64,000 bases of DNA, from NCBI GenBank assembly GCA_905250115.1, contig CAJNOI010000027.1, positions 205,479-269,478 of the forward strand. The letters are read 5' to 3'. The notes below the pieces were generated by a model. The model made no database searches. It was not told where the DNA came from and saw only the letters and a list, made by a program, of their open reading frames with translations. This stretch comes from Adineta steineri (Eukaryota > Rotifera > Eurotatoria > Adinetida > Adinetidae). The position numbers and the translations under genes were made by a program. Each line of letters begins with the position of its first letter. The stretch's first letter is position 1. Positions 25,913 through 38,910 of the stretch are shown piece by piece.

Positions 25913-28826
25913 ATGAAGTATCAAGTAAGAATAAAAAAGTTTTCGCTTAAAACTATTCCTGCAAAATATTTAGACAGAATATCAGCGAAATTTTCAAAAA
26001 CGAACACCGAGACCAGTCGATGATTATACAAAAGAAGAACGAAAAATAAATGATGGTTAATTTTGAAATGGTTTCTTTTTCTTCTTCTAATTATCAATAA
26101 TTTCTTTCTAGTACCAATAAAACGTTCATCTTCATTATCACCAGCTCGTCGTCGTGCTCATTCATCACCGAATCGAAATAATAATAACTTTGCGGTTATT
26201 GGTCCAAATGAGAAATTTTCAAATTCACATCTTTATCGACTTCGACAACCAGTTAAAGATAATACACGAGTGACTAAACCACGAGAATATGCAATTTTAG
26301 GAAGAAATGAAAAATTTCAAGAAAATACTGTTTATCCATTAAGAAAACCAGTTTTGGATAATTCGCCAAGAGTAAGACATTGAAAAACTTAAGAATTAAG
26401 AATAAATACAGTCACAATTGGTTTTAATTACAGATTCCAATACAACGACATAAAAGTGAAAATCATTCATGTGGTAGTCAAACTGTAAGCATGTTATACA
26501 ATGATCCTAGCAGTATATTTATTTATTATCAAAATTTAGGACTTGAAAAAAGCACCATTTGTATCATTTGATCCTCAATATGGTCGAGAAACTATTCCTG
26601 TTCGAGTAAATAAAATTTTTCCATTGAAGACAAAAATCCTATTTATATGAATTCGAATAGAATCGTATTGGCCCACAAAGTGAATATCAACAGCAATTTC
26701 TCTGGAAACAACCATTAGGAGATTTAATTAGTGATCAAATGCTTGTTGAAGATTCGAAAGTGGTTAGTTAATAAAGTGAATTTCTGAAAAATTAAAATAA
26801 GAAAATATGTGTGTATTTAGCGTGATCGTCGTTCTGATCCAATATTACCATTTACTGTTATTGATCCTTCAGAAAAACTTCTCGCTGAAAAAACATCTGT
26901 TCAATTTAATCTACCTGCACGTAGTGAAGTTGATAGTGAAAAACCTAGACAACAAATAATAAATCGTACAGCTCCTGGTCCAGTAACTTCGACTCAATCA
27001 AGTAAAAATCAAATAAGTGAATATCAATCACGTTATAAACCAATACTTGATCAAAAAAAACCACGAACACGTAAAGCATTCGAAGCTGAAGAAGCAGAAG
27101 AAAGAGTAAAATATTTCTTTTTTTTTGTTTTCATCAAAAAAACATTTGATTTTATAGAAACGAAAAGAAATTGCTAGAGCTGAACATGCACATACTGATG
27201 ATGAAGGTGCTGATAATAATTTGCAATTTGGAAAAGAATTTCGACAAAAACACCCACAGGGAACTTTAAGGTTCGAATCGATAATTTCATTAGAAAAACT
27301 TATTTAATAAAAAAAAACTTCGTTTTAGACGTTGGAAATCTGAATATCAAACAACATATAAACCTTTCTGGCGTTTTGATTATAAAAATGGAAAATGGTA
27401 TAAAGATGCTGCAACGGTTAGTAAAACAATTCTATTCTCCTATGCGATCTAACTGTTTTCTTTTCTATTCATTTAGGAAGAAACAGGTTTTAATCCTAAT
27501 CTATTCTGGTATAAAGAATTGAAATCAGGACGAAAACGCGCTGATGAATATCGTGCAAATGCTGAAGCCGATCATTTCAATCGTAATCATACTCTTCAAT
27601 TACAAACAGGTCAAGGTGGAAATAAAAATTATCTTGCATGGGATACAAATGAAGATGATACTGAAAGTGTCATTTCTATTGATCGGTAAAATTCTAGATT
27701 GAATTAAAACAAAAAATAGATCGTTTCTTTTCTTTACAGTGATGCAGAACGTCAACGTCAACGTGAACAAGAAGCTAGACGACAAGTTGATGAACGAATT
27801 CAATCTAAAATTCACTATCAACAAGCTCAAACTCAACAAAATGAAAAACCAAGAACAATTAAATCTGATCCAATTGCCCAAAGTGATCATCAAGTTGATC
27901 GTGTTATTTATATTGATGAACCAGCACCAAAAGCACCAAGTGTTGCAACAAAAGCATTTGTACGTAATCTTAATTCTTCATCTGTTCAACAACATATGTT
28001 ATGGGATTCTGAAAGTCTATATAGTCAACGAACAAATTCGGATCTGTGCGTATTACTTGTTGTTTTTAGATACCTTTTTTCTTATTCATACATATTTTAT
28101 TTTCTAGAGGTTCTGAATCGAATACCGCTAGAGAATTACAGCGAAAACATTATACAGATGATGAATCAAATATTAGCCGAAAACCAACATCAAAAATACA
28201 AGAAAATCGAAGTACTAATACAAATTCACCTACAATAAATGACAGAAGAACTGAGGTAAAAAATAATAATACTTCTGTTCATAACTCTTTTTTTTGAACT
28301 TTAGCAAAATGATATTATTCGTCCATCAACAAGTTTTCATGACACTCGACATGCTGCTGGTAGATCAAGTTATGATACTCATGTATTTGATAAACGTCCA
28401 GCACCAGCACGACCTCATACTAGTATGAATGATTGTAAGTATTCAAAAATTTTGGCTCGTTCAATACGAAAATAGTCTTTATTATAGATCATACATATAA
28501 ATTTGAATCACAAGATTATGTACCAGCATCAAATCCTTCATTTCAAAGTCATCTCAATAGATTGGATGAACGTTTTGGACAGACATATAATGCTCGTAAT
28601 AAAGGTAAAAAATGAAAGACGTACAAATTAATGTATTACTTTTTTATTATTATTTTATATAGATGATGATGTTCTTTCGATTCATTCTGCACGATCCTTA
28701 TCATCAAGTTGTAGTTTAGCATCTCAAACATTGGAACGTGCTCAACAGAATATGAACAAATATTGGGGTGAACATTCATCAAATTCGGTTAATGCATCTA
28801 AGAAACCATACAGTGCCAGACATTAA
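25913..28826 (+). CDS. mdm1: MDM1-like centriole/microtubule-binding protein
   Basis: Fifteen exons join in frame to 710 residues: 25913-25924, 25974-26055, 26112-26371, 26434-26484, 26540-26605, 26661-26762, 26821-27105, 27158-27270, 27329-27416, 27477-27685, 27740-28045, 28108-28255, 28305-28434, 28488-28604 and 28663-28826. The human protein has 714. The first exon is only 12 nt (MKYQ) and joins to TEYQRNFQKR, matching the N-terminal SEYQRNF motif. Further copies of this microtubule-binding repeat are SEYQQQFLWKQP, SEYQSRYKP and SEYQTTYKPFW. GKWYKDAA, the domain with RADEYRANAEADHF, and the C-terminal DDDVLSIHSARSLSSS / SQTLERAQQNMNKYWG also match vertebrate MDM1. MDM1 binds microtubules and restrains centriole duplication. 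PACRG, another cilium gene, lies 1.4 kb downstream on the same strand. Confidence 0.9.
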
Positions 28827-29215
28827 GATAAATACAAAAAATAATTTTGAAAAAAATGTGCGTCTTCATCAGATTATATTCTTAATTGTCTTTTTATACT
28901 CATGTTTTTTGTATACATTTGCTCCTGATTATATTCTTATTCTTCTTCTTCTTAATTACTCCTCATTGTTTCGTATTTGTTCTTTGTGTGGTTTGATGGT
29001 TTTGTTTTTAATATTACTATATAGTAGATTTGTGATATACTTAACTATACACAAGAAAAAAATAAATAAATAAATACAATTCTTTCTAGAAAGGGGCAAA
29101 AAACTGGCAATAATTTAATTATAAAACTAAATAAATGCATATGTGATTACGCTCATAGAGATATAATAAAATAACTGATCGATAGAAAACTAATATCTTT
29201 TGTAACACAATAAAT

Positions 29216-29870
29216 TAGAGTCCTGCAAACCGGACGGGTACCCGACACCCGGCCCGACCCAGACCTGGGTACCGGGTAAAATTCGCTGGGTCGGTTCGGG
29301 CATCGGGCGTAAAAACAAAATCGGTTCGGATCCCGGGTAGGAGTGTATACCCGACCCGAACCGACAACTAGTGATATCACCAAATTTCTAACATTTTATG
29401 CTAGTACTATTGCTAATATGAAAAAAGGAGTTAAAATAAATCTGATAATGATTAAACGACCCATTACTCATCGTAATATTTCATAAAGAAAAGTTTAGTT
29501 TCTTTAAATAGCTTTTTTTATGTTTCGAATAAAAAGCTTTCATTGTTTTATTACTTAACATCTTGCAATACGAAGGGTGGATGTGGTTGTGGGTCTGTGT
29601 GTGTGTGTGTGTGGATGTGAGATAAGAGCAAGACCCACATCCTCAACTAACTCCTGATTCAATTGTTTTTTTACGTAATTTTAGATAGTTTATTCTTTTT
29701 TTTGTTATTTGTGAACGAAACTAAATGTAATATATTTATTGAATGAAATGAAAGTTTAAAAATTTGATCACATTCTGAAAAATAACTGAGTAGACCGGTT
29801 CGGGCCCGGGCGTAGAAAAAATTGCCGGTTCGGTTTCGGGTACTAAAAAGTGCGCCTGTGCAGGACTCTA
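29216..29870. mobile_element. hAT-like MITE, 655 bp, with GC-rich subterminal repeats
   Basis: Perfect 12-bp terminal inverted repeats: TAGAGTCCTGCA at 29216-29227 and its complement at 29859-29870. They are flanked by near-identical 8-mers (CAATAAAT at 29208-29215, TAATAAAT at 29871-29878), the length of a hAT target-site duplication. Both ends carry GC-rich arrays of the CGGGT/ACCCG/GGTTCGG type (about 29228-29370 and 29792-29845), very unlike the surrounding AT-rich DNA. The centre has a (GT)n tract (29597-29613). There is no transposase frame, so it is non-autonomous. It sits between MDM1 and PACRG. The rest of this spacer (28827-29215, 29879-30189) looks plain. Confidence 0.7.
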
Positions 29871-30189
29871 TAATAAATACAAAAGTCACGTGACAGGTTA
29901 CCTAAGTTACGAACTTTTTTTTTAATCGAAAATGACTTTACAGTATCTTAGTTGCATTGATCCGTAAAGTGTAACTATTAGTTGTGAAGTTTAAATCCGA
30001 CATGAAACAATTACGTCGTCAAATTTTTGTGTATAATTCTAAAAAACTGTAAAAGATGTCGTTTTTTTTAATAAAAAGAAAAGGAGGATTGTTTCTTGGC
30101 AATAAAGATTTTTAATGATGTTGTCAACAAACAAAAGAATATGGCACATATGTGAGATTTAAACAGTTTCAAGAAATCGACAGTAAACG

Positions 30190-31173
30190 ATGTCTGTTGC
30201 AGCTAATAATCGATTACGCCCAAGTGGAACTTTAGAAACTGATGGTTTTACTGTAAAATCACTTTTAAAAAATGCCAAAGTATTTCTTATAAATATATTT
30301 AAAAAAAAAAGAAAAATAATTTTTTTTTCATAGGTAAGTGCCCCACCACCAGCAGAAGCAACACGTATTCGTAATAGCAAACCAACTGCCTTTCGTAAAT
30401 TCTATGAACGTGGAGATTTTCCAATTGCTCTTGAACATGATACAAAAGGCAATAAAATCGCTTGGAAGGTATTTAACATCAAATAAAAAATAAAAATGAA
30501 ATAAAATTATATATATGATAATATTAGGTAGAAATTGAAAAACTTGATTATCATCATTATTTACCATTATTCTTCGATGGCCTTTGTGAAATTGATCATC
30601 CATGGGATTTTTTTGCTCGTCAAGGTATTCATGATATGCTTGAACATGGTGGAAATAAAATTTTACCTGTTATTCCACAACTTATCGTACCGATTAAAAG
30701 TAAAATCTATTTAGATTATTTTCAGAAAAAAAGAGAAAACATTTTTAGATGCATTAAATACTCGAAATCATAAAGTTATATGTACAACATTAAAAATTCT
30801 TCAACAGCTAGTTACATCAGCTGATATGGTTGGTGAAGCCCTTGTTCCCTATTATCGACAAATTTTACCAATTTTTAATTTATTTAAAAATTGGAATTGT
30901 AAGTAAATGTGTTACATATTTACTATTGAAATTGAGAGATTGTCTTTTTTATTAAAGCTAATTTGGGTGATCATATTGAATATGGTCAACAACGACGTGA
31001 AAATATAGGAGACTTAATCAATGAAACATTAGAAGCATTTGAACGACATGGTGGTGAAGATGCATTTATCAATATCAAGTATATTAAATTTATATACATA
31101 AAAAAATACGTTTTGCTTTTTCTTCTTCTTTAGATATATGATACCCACATATGAATCATGTATGCTCAATTAA
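30190..31173 (+). CDS. pacrg: PACRG (parkin co-regulated gene) ortholog
   Basis: Six exons (30190-30279, 30334-30468, 30528-30699, 30749-30898, 30958-31078, 31134-31173) join to 235 residues. The conservation is unmistakable: [101 protein letters not shown] and the C-terminal [12 protein letters not shown]. Only the first about 25 residues differ from the human protein. PACRG is an ARM/HEAT-like protein of the ciliary inner junction between A and B tubules of doublet microtubules. The neighbouring gene is MDM1, not parkin. Confidence 0.96.
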
Positions 31174-32268
31174 ACAATTCAAATCACGTTCATGCCTTTT
31201 TCTTCAAACTCCTAAGAACAATCTTTTGTATTGTATTATATTGATATATTTTTTTCTTTGTGATGAATACATAACAAAGAAGAAATAAATGGATTTTAAT
31301 ATAATTACATAAGTTGTATCGATTTTTAATATAAACAGAAAAGCAAAAAAAAAGTTTTTTTTTATCGGCATACTATGATATTTTGAATTAATCGAAAAAC
31401 GTTCCAGATTATTAAGTCGAGCTATTTAATAATTAGACATAATCAATCATATATTCGAGATTGAAGACATATCAGATTTTGATAAGAATGAATAGACGTA
31501 AAATCATACTCAGAAAATCTTGTTCACGTCATGTTTATTAATTCATTTTTTTTATTCACGATGTTATAGTTCAATCGAATAATATCATAATTATGCCCGG
31601 ACAAAAATATTAACACTTCAATTTTAACTACAACGTATATAATAATCTGTCACTCAAAAATATATTGATTTCTTTATATAACTATTATTAAATTAGAAAA
31701 AAATACTTCGGCAAACTGTCAGAGACGCAAAGTTTTACTCTTTTCAATCATATAAATTAATTGTATGAAGTTCTAATCTATTTTTGACGTTCGCTGCTCT
31801 CTTACAAATTTCCTCTATTCGGTTCAATGAGACGCAATAATATTATATCATTACTGACATCATCTTATTAGACACAAAAAATAATTATCTTCAAAATCTA
31901 GTCAGATATATTTGAATTAACTAATTGAAATCTATTTCATAACTGCATTTTTGATTAATATTCTTGTCTTTTGAGAATTCTCTTTAAATATCAATAATGA
32001 ATAAATTTATCTAAGTGCGAACATAGTTTACTCGATGTCAAAATTAATAATCCTTTTTCCTAGTAGACAATGATTCATGCATATGAAAAAAGACTGTACA
32101 TAGAAAGATTAGTCTGATCTTTTAAGTAGTGTCATTTGAAAATCAAGTAAATAAATTCTATTTTAATTTTTATTATTCAATGACAAGTTATTCTCTGCAT
32201 GAGTTTGTTGAAGACATTTCCATTTTTATATACAAGAATCATAACAAACAACAAGAAAAATAGAACCT
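31174..32268. other. Non-coding spacer between convergent genes
   Basis: 1.1 kb of AT-rich sequence containing the PACRG 3' UTR and that of the ankyrin/SOCS gene on the other strand. Nothing further recognised. Confidence 0.5.
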
Positions 32269-33533
32269 CTAAATCGGTGTATATAGTAAATAATCTTGTA
32301 ATTTCGGCTTTGAAGCAATCGATTCTATTGTTGATTGTTTAAGATTTTTTAAATTCTGTCGAACTAATAAACGACATAAATGTCTTAAATCAGGTATTTG
32401 TTTTATCAGCACATTAATTCGTTGAATATACGGTTGAATATCATCATTCGTAACTGATATTAATGATACTGGAAATGTGGGTAGATTCTGTAGTTTTTGT
32501 TCTAATTTTAATACATGTTTTATTCCAAGTGTTTTAATAAATAAATTTATATAATCATTATTAAAACGATTCAATGTTGTTTTTGTACATACACTAAGTC
32601 CATAATGTTCATCATTTTTACAAAGTAATATATTTGTTATTATTAAATATGTTACTAAATTTAAAACATCACTTAAAACCATTCGTCGTATATGATATTT
32701 TAATATAAATAATAAATGTGCATTAAGTAATAGAAAGTCTTGAGAATTTATATAGATAATTTGTTGTGGTGATGTTAAAGAAACAATATCCATAAGACGT
32801 AAACATGAACAATTCGATTCAAGTAAAAGACGAATAATTGGTAAAGATTTATTTGTTGTTGTTTCAATTGCAACATATAAATACGAATGACCACTGGAAT
32901 CACCTAAAGAGAAAAAAAAGTAATATTAAAACTATAATTTCCTTGTAATTTCTAACCTTGATATAAATCACAACCATATCTGACAAGTAAATCCACCATA
33001 TCAAAACTACCCACTAGTATAGCATGTTCTAAATAACTCATACCATATTGATCACGATGATTAATGTCAATTTCAAAATTATTTAATAAACGTTTCATTG
33101 ATTCAACATTACAACGTGATACTGCTATTTGCATAGCACTTATTAGACGATTTTGCTTTGATTTTTCATGTGAACGAACATAATTTGAATTTGATTTTGA
33201 TTTATCATTTGATATTGAATTTGTTGGACATTCATTGATTTGTTTTTCATATTTTCCTTTAGTTTTAGCACTTTTTGTTGATGTCTTTGGTGATTCATTT
33301 GACCATTCATCATCATCTTCATCATCATCAGTATTACTCGAACCATCATCATCATTGTCAATATCATTTGTTGAATTGTCAATATCATCATCATCAGCAA
33401 CAATATTATCTATATCATTATCATCACTTGTATCATCATCGATATCATCAAAAACATCGTCACGACGAGTTTGAGATGATGAAGCATCCAGTGAAAATAC
33501 ACGTGAAAATAACGATCGAGCTCGGGTCAACAT
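32269..33533 (-). CDS. Ankyrin repeat and SOCS-box (ASB-like) protein with acidic N-terminal region
   Basis: Two exons (32957-33533 and 32269-32903) join to 403 residues. The N-terminus (MLTRARSLFSRVFSL) is followed by about 60 residues that are almost only Asp, Asn, Ser and Glu, encoded by GAT-type triplet repeats, then a Lys/Ser-rich linker. Ankyrin-type helices follow: MQIAVSRCNVESMKRLLNN, DQYGMSYLEHAILVGSFDMVDLLVRYGCDL and SGHSYLYVAIETTTNKSLPIIRLLLESNC. The last 40 residues (DLRHLCRLLVRQNLKN, then KLQDYLLYTPI) fit a SOCS box (LxxLCRxxIR ... LPLPxxLxxYLL), the elongin B/C and cullin-5 docking motif of ASB proteins. Expected role: substrate receptor of a CRL5 ubiquitin ligase; substrate unknown. 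The segment between ankyrin repeats and SOCS box is long and does not look like further ankyrin repeats. Confidence 0.78.
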
Positions 33534-35129
33534 CTACAACAAATACTCAATTGTTAATATGAAGAAATCGAAACATATACTTGTGGCTATACAATGAACA
33601 TTTGATGAAAGAGAAAAAAAAAGGAATGAGAAGAAGAAGAAGAAAAAAAACGATACTGACAATGAGTAATGTCGGTTCAAATGCTTCAACATATGATGTA
33701 AAGGCACACATATATATATATACTCTTTTTTTTTCTTTCATTCAATATAAATTTCTGCATGTTTGTGCACGAGTCTAATCTAGGACATACATCCGATTGC
33801 GAAAGACAACCTTTTAGTGCAAGTAAACACAAGGGAAATGAGCCGATATATACGTTTAATTTCTGTTTTCATATGACGAGGAAAAGAACTATTAAAAAAA
33901 TCCATTTGTTACTTAGAGAATTTATATCGTGTACATTATCAATCAATTCTAGACTAAATATATTTCATAGGATAATTAATTAATATATCATGTACTAATA
34001 ATGATAAATAAAAATATCGGAAACGATAGAAACAAATATATATAAATTCACCCCCACTAATCATGCTTTCTTTTGTTCAGATAAAACATTAAATCATTAT
34101 TAAAATGAGTTGTTCCTGCTTGCTTTACTCACGTCGTTTCATTCTTCATCGATACTAAACAAAAGACAAGACTCTCGTCACATACATACATGGTAAAGAA
34201 AAACACATGCGTGCAACGAGGCGAGAATAGATGAGTCTTCTTCTTTTACCCAACATCATTTTTTTGTGCTATTTCGTTCTTCTTTTTTTTTTTCTTTTTT
34301 TCCTTCATAGTTTTTTTTTACAGTCAGATTAACTTTCCATCATCATCATCATCGTCGACAGACGGACCAGTTGCTATTACTTCTCTTTTCTCTCCCATAT
34401 TTTTTGCGACTCTAGATTGCCTGAACGCTTATGATGGCAAGTCAAAAAAAAAAGAGAAGAGGAAGAAAAACGAAGAAAATTTTCTCAATCAACAAACATT
34501 TTTCTTTTTCCTTTAATAACTGTCTTTTATATTTGCTTTAAATCAGAAAAAAATAATAATAAATTATCCAAATATCTTAGAATATACATATCGATTAAAG
34601 GTAGTTTTACTTTTTCAATATAATTGCAATGTACGTACATAATAAATTATTTTAATCGATACAATCGAAAGAAAAGAAAAAAAAAACAATTTTACCTTTA
34701 CCAGTAATATTATTTAAACAATCTTTTGTAATTCAAGATAAAATTGTTGTACACTTGAATATCAATATGTCATAAATCTGGTTCATTACTGCTGTCCTCT
34801 CTTGCATACTAAAATCTTACAATAGAGCATGCATCGATCTGTTTCGATGAATTTTGAATGTCATTAAACAGTGGTATTTATTGTATTGTATAGAAAAATG
34901 AAATAAATCTTTATTGTTATTGTTATTATGTTATATCATGACTAAACTAAGTTTACTATTGGTTACAATAATATTTGTCACATTGTTTTTCATATTATAA
35001 TCTTAATGAAATGTCTCAAAATATCATATAACATTTTTTATTCAACTTTGTATATATAATGAGATACACAACTTCTGATGTGTAATATTAAGAAGCAAAA
35101 CAAACAAAAAAAATGATCAAATTGTAATA
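33534..35129. other. Non-coding spacer
   Basis: 1.6 kb between two minus-strand genes; it holds the ankyrin gene promoter and the glycosyltransferase 3' UTR. A- and T-rich homopolymer runs and a short CAT repeat (about 34340) are present. No gene recognised. Confidence 0.5.
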
Positions 35130-36140
35130 TTAAACTCGATGTTCACATAGAAGTGGATGAATCGATGATTGTTGACTATCTGGATAACAACATGTATATT
35201 CTGTTTCATTTAAATAATGAAATCCATGACGTAGAGTTTGAATAAATGGTGCTCCAGCATGTTGTTTTAATCGTTCAACTAAGTTACGCATTTCATGTAC
35301 TTTTTTCGAACCGTGAACAAAAACAAATGCTGTATGACAATATTTATGACATATCATTTGATTCGATTCATAAGCTGGTAGATAACTATAATATGGATCC
35401 ATTTTACATAATGTATGGTTTGCTCGGGCTTGCCATAATAGAATATTTAAACCTGTTTCATCAAAATTAGCACCCAGAAAATTATTTTGACGCATAAGAT
35501 TATGAGCTTGCTGAAGAAATGGATATGCTCGATAATTCCATAATACATGAGCATGTACATATGGTGTTGTACGATTTTGAAAGTCAAGTTTAAATTTTTT
35601 TAAAAAGCTTCGATAATTAGTAGGATCATCTGGATGACGAGGCGCAAGTGGTAATGGATATGGCCATCGATGAAGAAGATCAAAAAGAGTATCAACATTC
35701 CAATTTACTAATGTATCAGCTTCTAGATAAATTCCATAATCGACTTGGCTATGTACGATAACATAAAATTTACAAAAATAAATTGAATTACCACAATCTT
35801 TTTGACTTAAACGTCGTTGAATTACACGTGGATATTTTTTGATGTCTATATTGAGATCAGTATCAATTCCATAGACTATAATAGGACGTGTTGAAAAATA
35901 ATGAATAGAATCAAATACATTCGTTAGAAGTGCGAGATATTTTGGATTATTATTACAAAATGTAACAAATGCTTCGCTTGGTGTACTATTTAATGGTAAA
36001 TTAGAAATAGATGATACAGGAAAATTAAGATCTGGAGTATGAATGATGTTGGCATTTTTAAAAACATAGGCAGATAATAAAAGAATGAGACATAAAATAA
36101 TCCATAATAATGTTTTACGTGAATAATACTGAAAAGTCAT
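35130..36140 (-). CDS. Type II membrane glycosyltransferase-like protein, single exon
   Basis: Intronless frame of 336 residues. A short cytosolic N-terminus (MTFQYYSRK) leads into one membrane segment (TLLWIILCLILLLSAYVF), the Golgi type II layout. The lumenal part looks like a GT-A nucleotide-sugar transferase: AFVTFCNNNPKYLALLTNV, RPIIVYGID, IYFCKFYVIVHSQVDYGIYLEADT (EAD in the place of a DxD metal motif), ANFDETGLNILLW (common D/E-xxLN motif in GT8-type enzymes), and late FVHGSK. Several N-glycosylation sequons are present. The closest family would be GT8-like; donor and acceptor are unknown. Lack of introns, unlike every neighbour except the phosphatase fragment, could mean retroposition or foreign origin. 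Confidence 0.65.
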   Translation of the reverse strand: MTFQYYSRKTLLWIILCLILLLSAYVFKNANIIHTPDLNFPVSSISNLPLNSTPSEAFVTFCNNNPKYLALLTNVFDSIHYFSTRPIIVYGIDTDLNIDIKKYPRVIQRRLSQKDCGNSIYFCKFYVIVHSQVDYGIYLEADTLVNWNVDTLFDLLHRWPYPLPLAPRHPDDPTNYRSFLKKFKLDFQNRTTPYVHAHVLWNYRAYPFLQQAHNLMRQNNFLGANFDETGLNILLWQARANHTLCKMDPYYSYLPAYESNQMICHKYCHTAFVFVHGSKKVHEMRNLVERLKQHAGAPFIQTLRHGFHYLNETEYTCCYPDSQQSSIHPLLCEHRV

Positions 36141-37389
36141 ATTATAATATAATTATACTAATGATCAACATTTTTGAAAAAAAATAGTTGTTAAAATTAT
36201 AAATACATATAAAAACTATACTACATTTGTTCTTTAATATATGTTGACGACGAAGGAAGTCTTAAGAGTATCGCTTTTACTTTAACTTTACCTTGAAAAA
36301 GTAGTAAAAATATGAATTCCTATATCTCTTACATAAATCTTTGATAGATACGTTTAGAAAAGACAGCTTTACTATATATTGACAGAAGATTTTCTCCTAT
36401 CTCGAATAGTTTATGTGACTTATTATCTCGCAAAAATTCGTGAGTAAAATGAAATAATAATGAAAAAGAAGTACTCTTATTAAATAGTTGTCAATTACCT
36501 GTATATTACAGATGTGTACCATGGTTTCATATAAAAATCATATATTATTTGCAAGAGGAGAAATTTTTTTATTAACTAACAGCAAAGATTTCTTTTCAAA
36601 AAAGATCGATATATTTTATCATTCTATAATAGAAAACAACGTATTTCTTCTCTTGTCACGTATAACCATATGTTACATATGCTTAAAGTCGTAAGGATAA
36701 TTCAAAATATCAAAAGGTAGCAAGTTTTCTATCGAAGTGATCTATAGAAAGATACATATTAGCTTTTATGTTCACTCAATTTCATCGGTTGATCAAATTA
36801 ATTCTATAAGCAAACTATGCACTTTCGATGGTTGACCTGTAATCCTAAAACAGATTTTATATAAATAGAATTCGTATTGTCTACTATGATTTGAAAACAC
36901 AGTAGTTTTCTGTAGATTACAATGCAATCGATTCTTTTTCAATGAAATATAGTAGATTTTTTGCAATTGTCATAAATGCTAATGAGTTTTAATACAAATC
37001 AAAATATCCATTCTAGAGTGCATCAGAAATCACAGCATTCGCGTTTTTCCTCTTGATGAAAACTTATATTTTCATAACGTTGCTATTAACATAAATATGT
37101 GTACAATAAAAAGACTTTTCATCTATAATTGCTGGTTTTACTTCTATCGATATATGATAATATTCTGTAGTTAGTTACGTGAATCTTTTCACTAGAATAA
37201 AATAATAAATACATTACTATCTTGTATTGAATTAATTTCAACATCTGTTGAAGAATAATGAAAATAGAATCTTTAATAAGTGCAAAAATAAAAAAACTCC
37301 TTTAAAAACTAACTGATATTAATAATCATTGTATTTAGAGAATAAATGTACCAATCATTTTAAATGTTATAAAATTTTATGACAATACA
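36141..37389. other. Start of gene-poor region, nothing recognised
   Basis: AT-rich sequence upstream of the glycosyltransferase-like gene. No coding exon, RNA or clear repeat boundary found. From here to 51168 only one doubtful small ORF is seen. Confidence 0.45.
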
Positions 37390-38910
37390 TCATTATACTT
37401 ACTGAAGCAGTTCCATTTTCAGTTTTGCCTACGTAAAATATCTGAAATGACTTGCTAAGTCTTTCAATGGCTATCTTTTGTTCAAAACATTGATGCTCAA
37501 CTACAAGTAATTTTATTCAAACTAAAACAAAAAAAATCGTCTGAACACCTATATTGTTGCAGGCAATTCTTTGTATATTGAAATAAACCTAATTATGCTT
37601 TAGATTGTTTGTCAAATAATTATTTATTAGATTTTATAATTACCACTACTGTAAAAGATGTTAAATATTTTGCTGAATTCCTAGAATTCTGTTTCATTCT
37701 TGTCCATTTTTATTATAAAGGTATTTCGCACAGTTATTAAAGTAAAAAGGTTTCAAATAATAAATAAATATATTTAATCAATAACAGTCGATAGAATTCA
37801 TTTTACATCAACATTCTTTTCATGTAATTACATCTTGGATAGCGTGAATATCTTCGTCATTATAAAAGGTGAAATAATAAATCATATAAATAAAAATTAT
37901 GTAATTATAAGTTAACATATCTTCTTATTTAAATTAACAATTTGTAGTTCACTCTCCAATATTATCAATAAATTGTTTAATTCAATCAAAAGATAGTCAT
38001 TTTATTGACTATATATATTAATACTTTAGCTAATTTTTATCGATTGAAAAATAGTAGTAATGATTTTAATTCAAAGAAAAAGAATTTTTTCCAAAGATTT
38101 GTTTTATGTTAAGGTTGATGTGTTGTGCTTTCCATATATACTAATAACAACATAAGCCTATAATTCAACAATAATATTAAATCTTAATAAAAGTTTTCTT
38201 TACTTATTTATGCTTCATAGTGAACTTTGACCTCATCGGTTTTGATTTTTATGATGAACTACGAAAAACGGATTTTTGAAATTCATTTCGGTGCATGTTT
38301 TTTTCATTGTACAAATCTAAATAAAATCAAAACAATGCTCATTAACTAATTGATTGTGAAAACATGTTTAAAACTTTTACATATCATCAAAGGTATGAAT
38401 CGTTTTGTTATAAACATAAAAACATTGTTATTAAAACTATAAATCAAGTTTTTCTAAATAGTAAGTCATATTCGAATTGATACTATTCTATAAAGCTCAA
38501 AAGAACTATTGAAACTTTTTTCATAGTATAAAAGCTCTGCTGAAAAATATATTAGTGTTATGTATACTTTTAAATCATGTTTTATATATTAAATTTATAT
38601 TGTCGTAATTACAGACAGAGATTAAAGAGAGATTAGAGAACAACAACAAGTTAAAACTACATAGCTGACGAATACAAAATGTTATGGTAAAGAAGAAAAA
38701 ACCGACGTAGTTAACGAAAAAAAATATCGGTATACGATACCTATCAGCGACCTCTTAATATTTATCGAAATATTAGGACTAAAATTGTGATTTGACAAAT
38801 GAATTTTGGTCGATCAATAATTTTAAAGATGATAATATATTAACAACCAATAGAAAAATTGTTTTGAAAAAAATCAACCATATAATGAAGTTGATTGGTT
38901 AAAATTATAT
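37390..38910. repeat. Diverged duplicate block W, copy 1 (partner 61000-63220)
   Basis: The sequence from CATCATTATACTTACTGA (about 37390) to about 38650 can be followed, with indels and about 15-25% mismatch by eye, through 61000-62240: shared stretches include GGTTTCAAATAATAAATAAA / GGTTTCGAATAATAAATAAA and GTGAACTTTGACCTCATCGG. Similarity resumes at about 38745-38910 against about 63050-63215 (AAATATTAGGA.TAAAA.TTGTGATTT; GAAGTTGATTGG). The partner has about 800 bp extra at 62250-63050. Same orientation. No coding frame in either copy. Confidence 0.7.

Noticed and set aside
29153-29383. 76-codon minus ORF with repeated PxRSGSGRV
   Set aside because: It is the GC-rich subterminal array of the hAT-like MITE read in one frame.
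33143-33562. Long frames on both strands with poly-Met, poly-Ser or His-rich products
   Set aside because: They are shadows of the Asp/Asn-rich GAT repeats in the ankyrin/SOCS gene on the minus strand.
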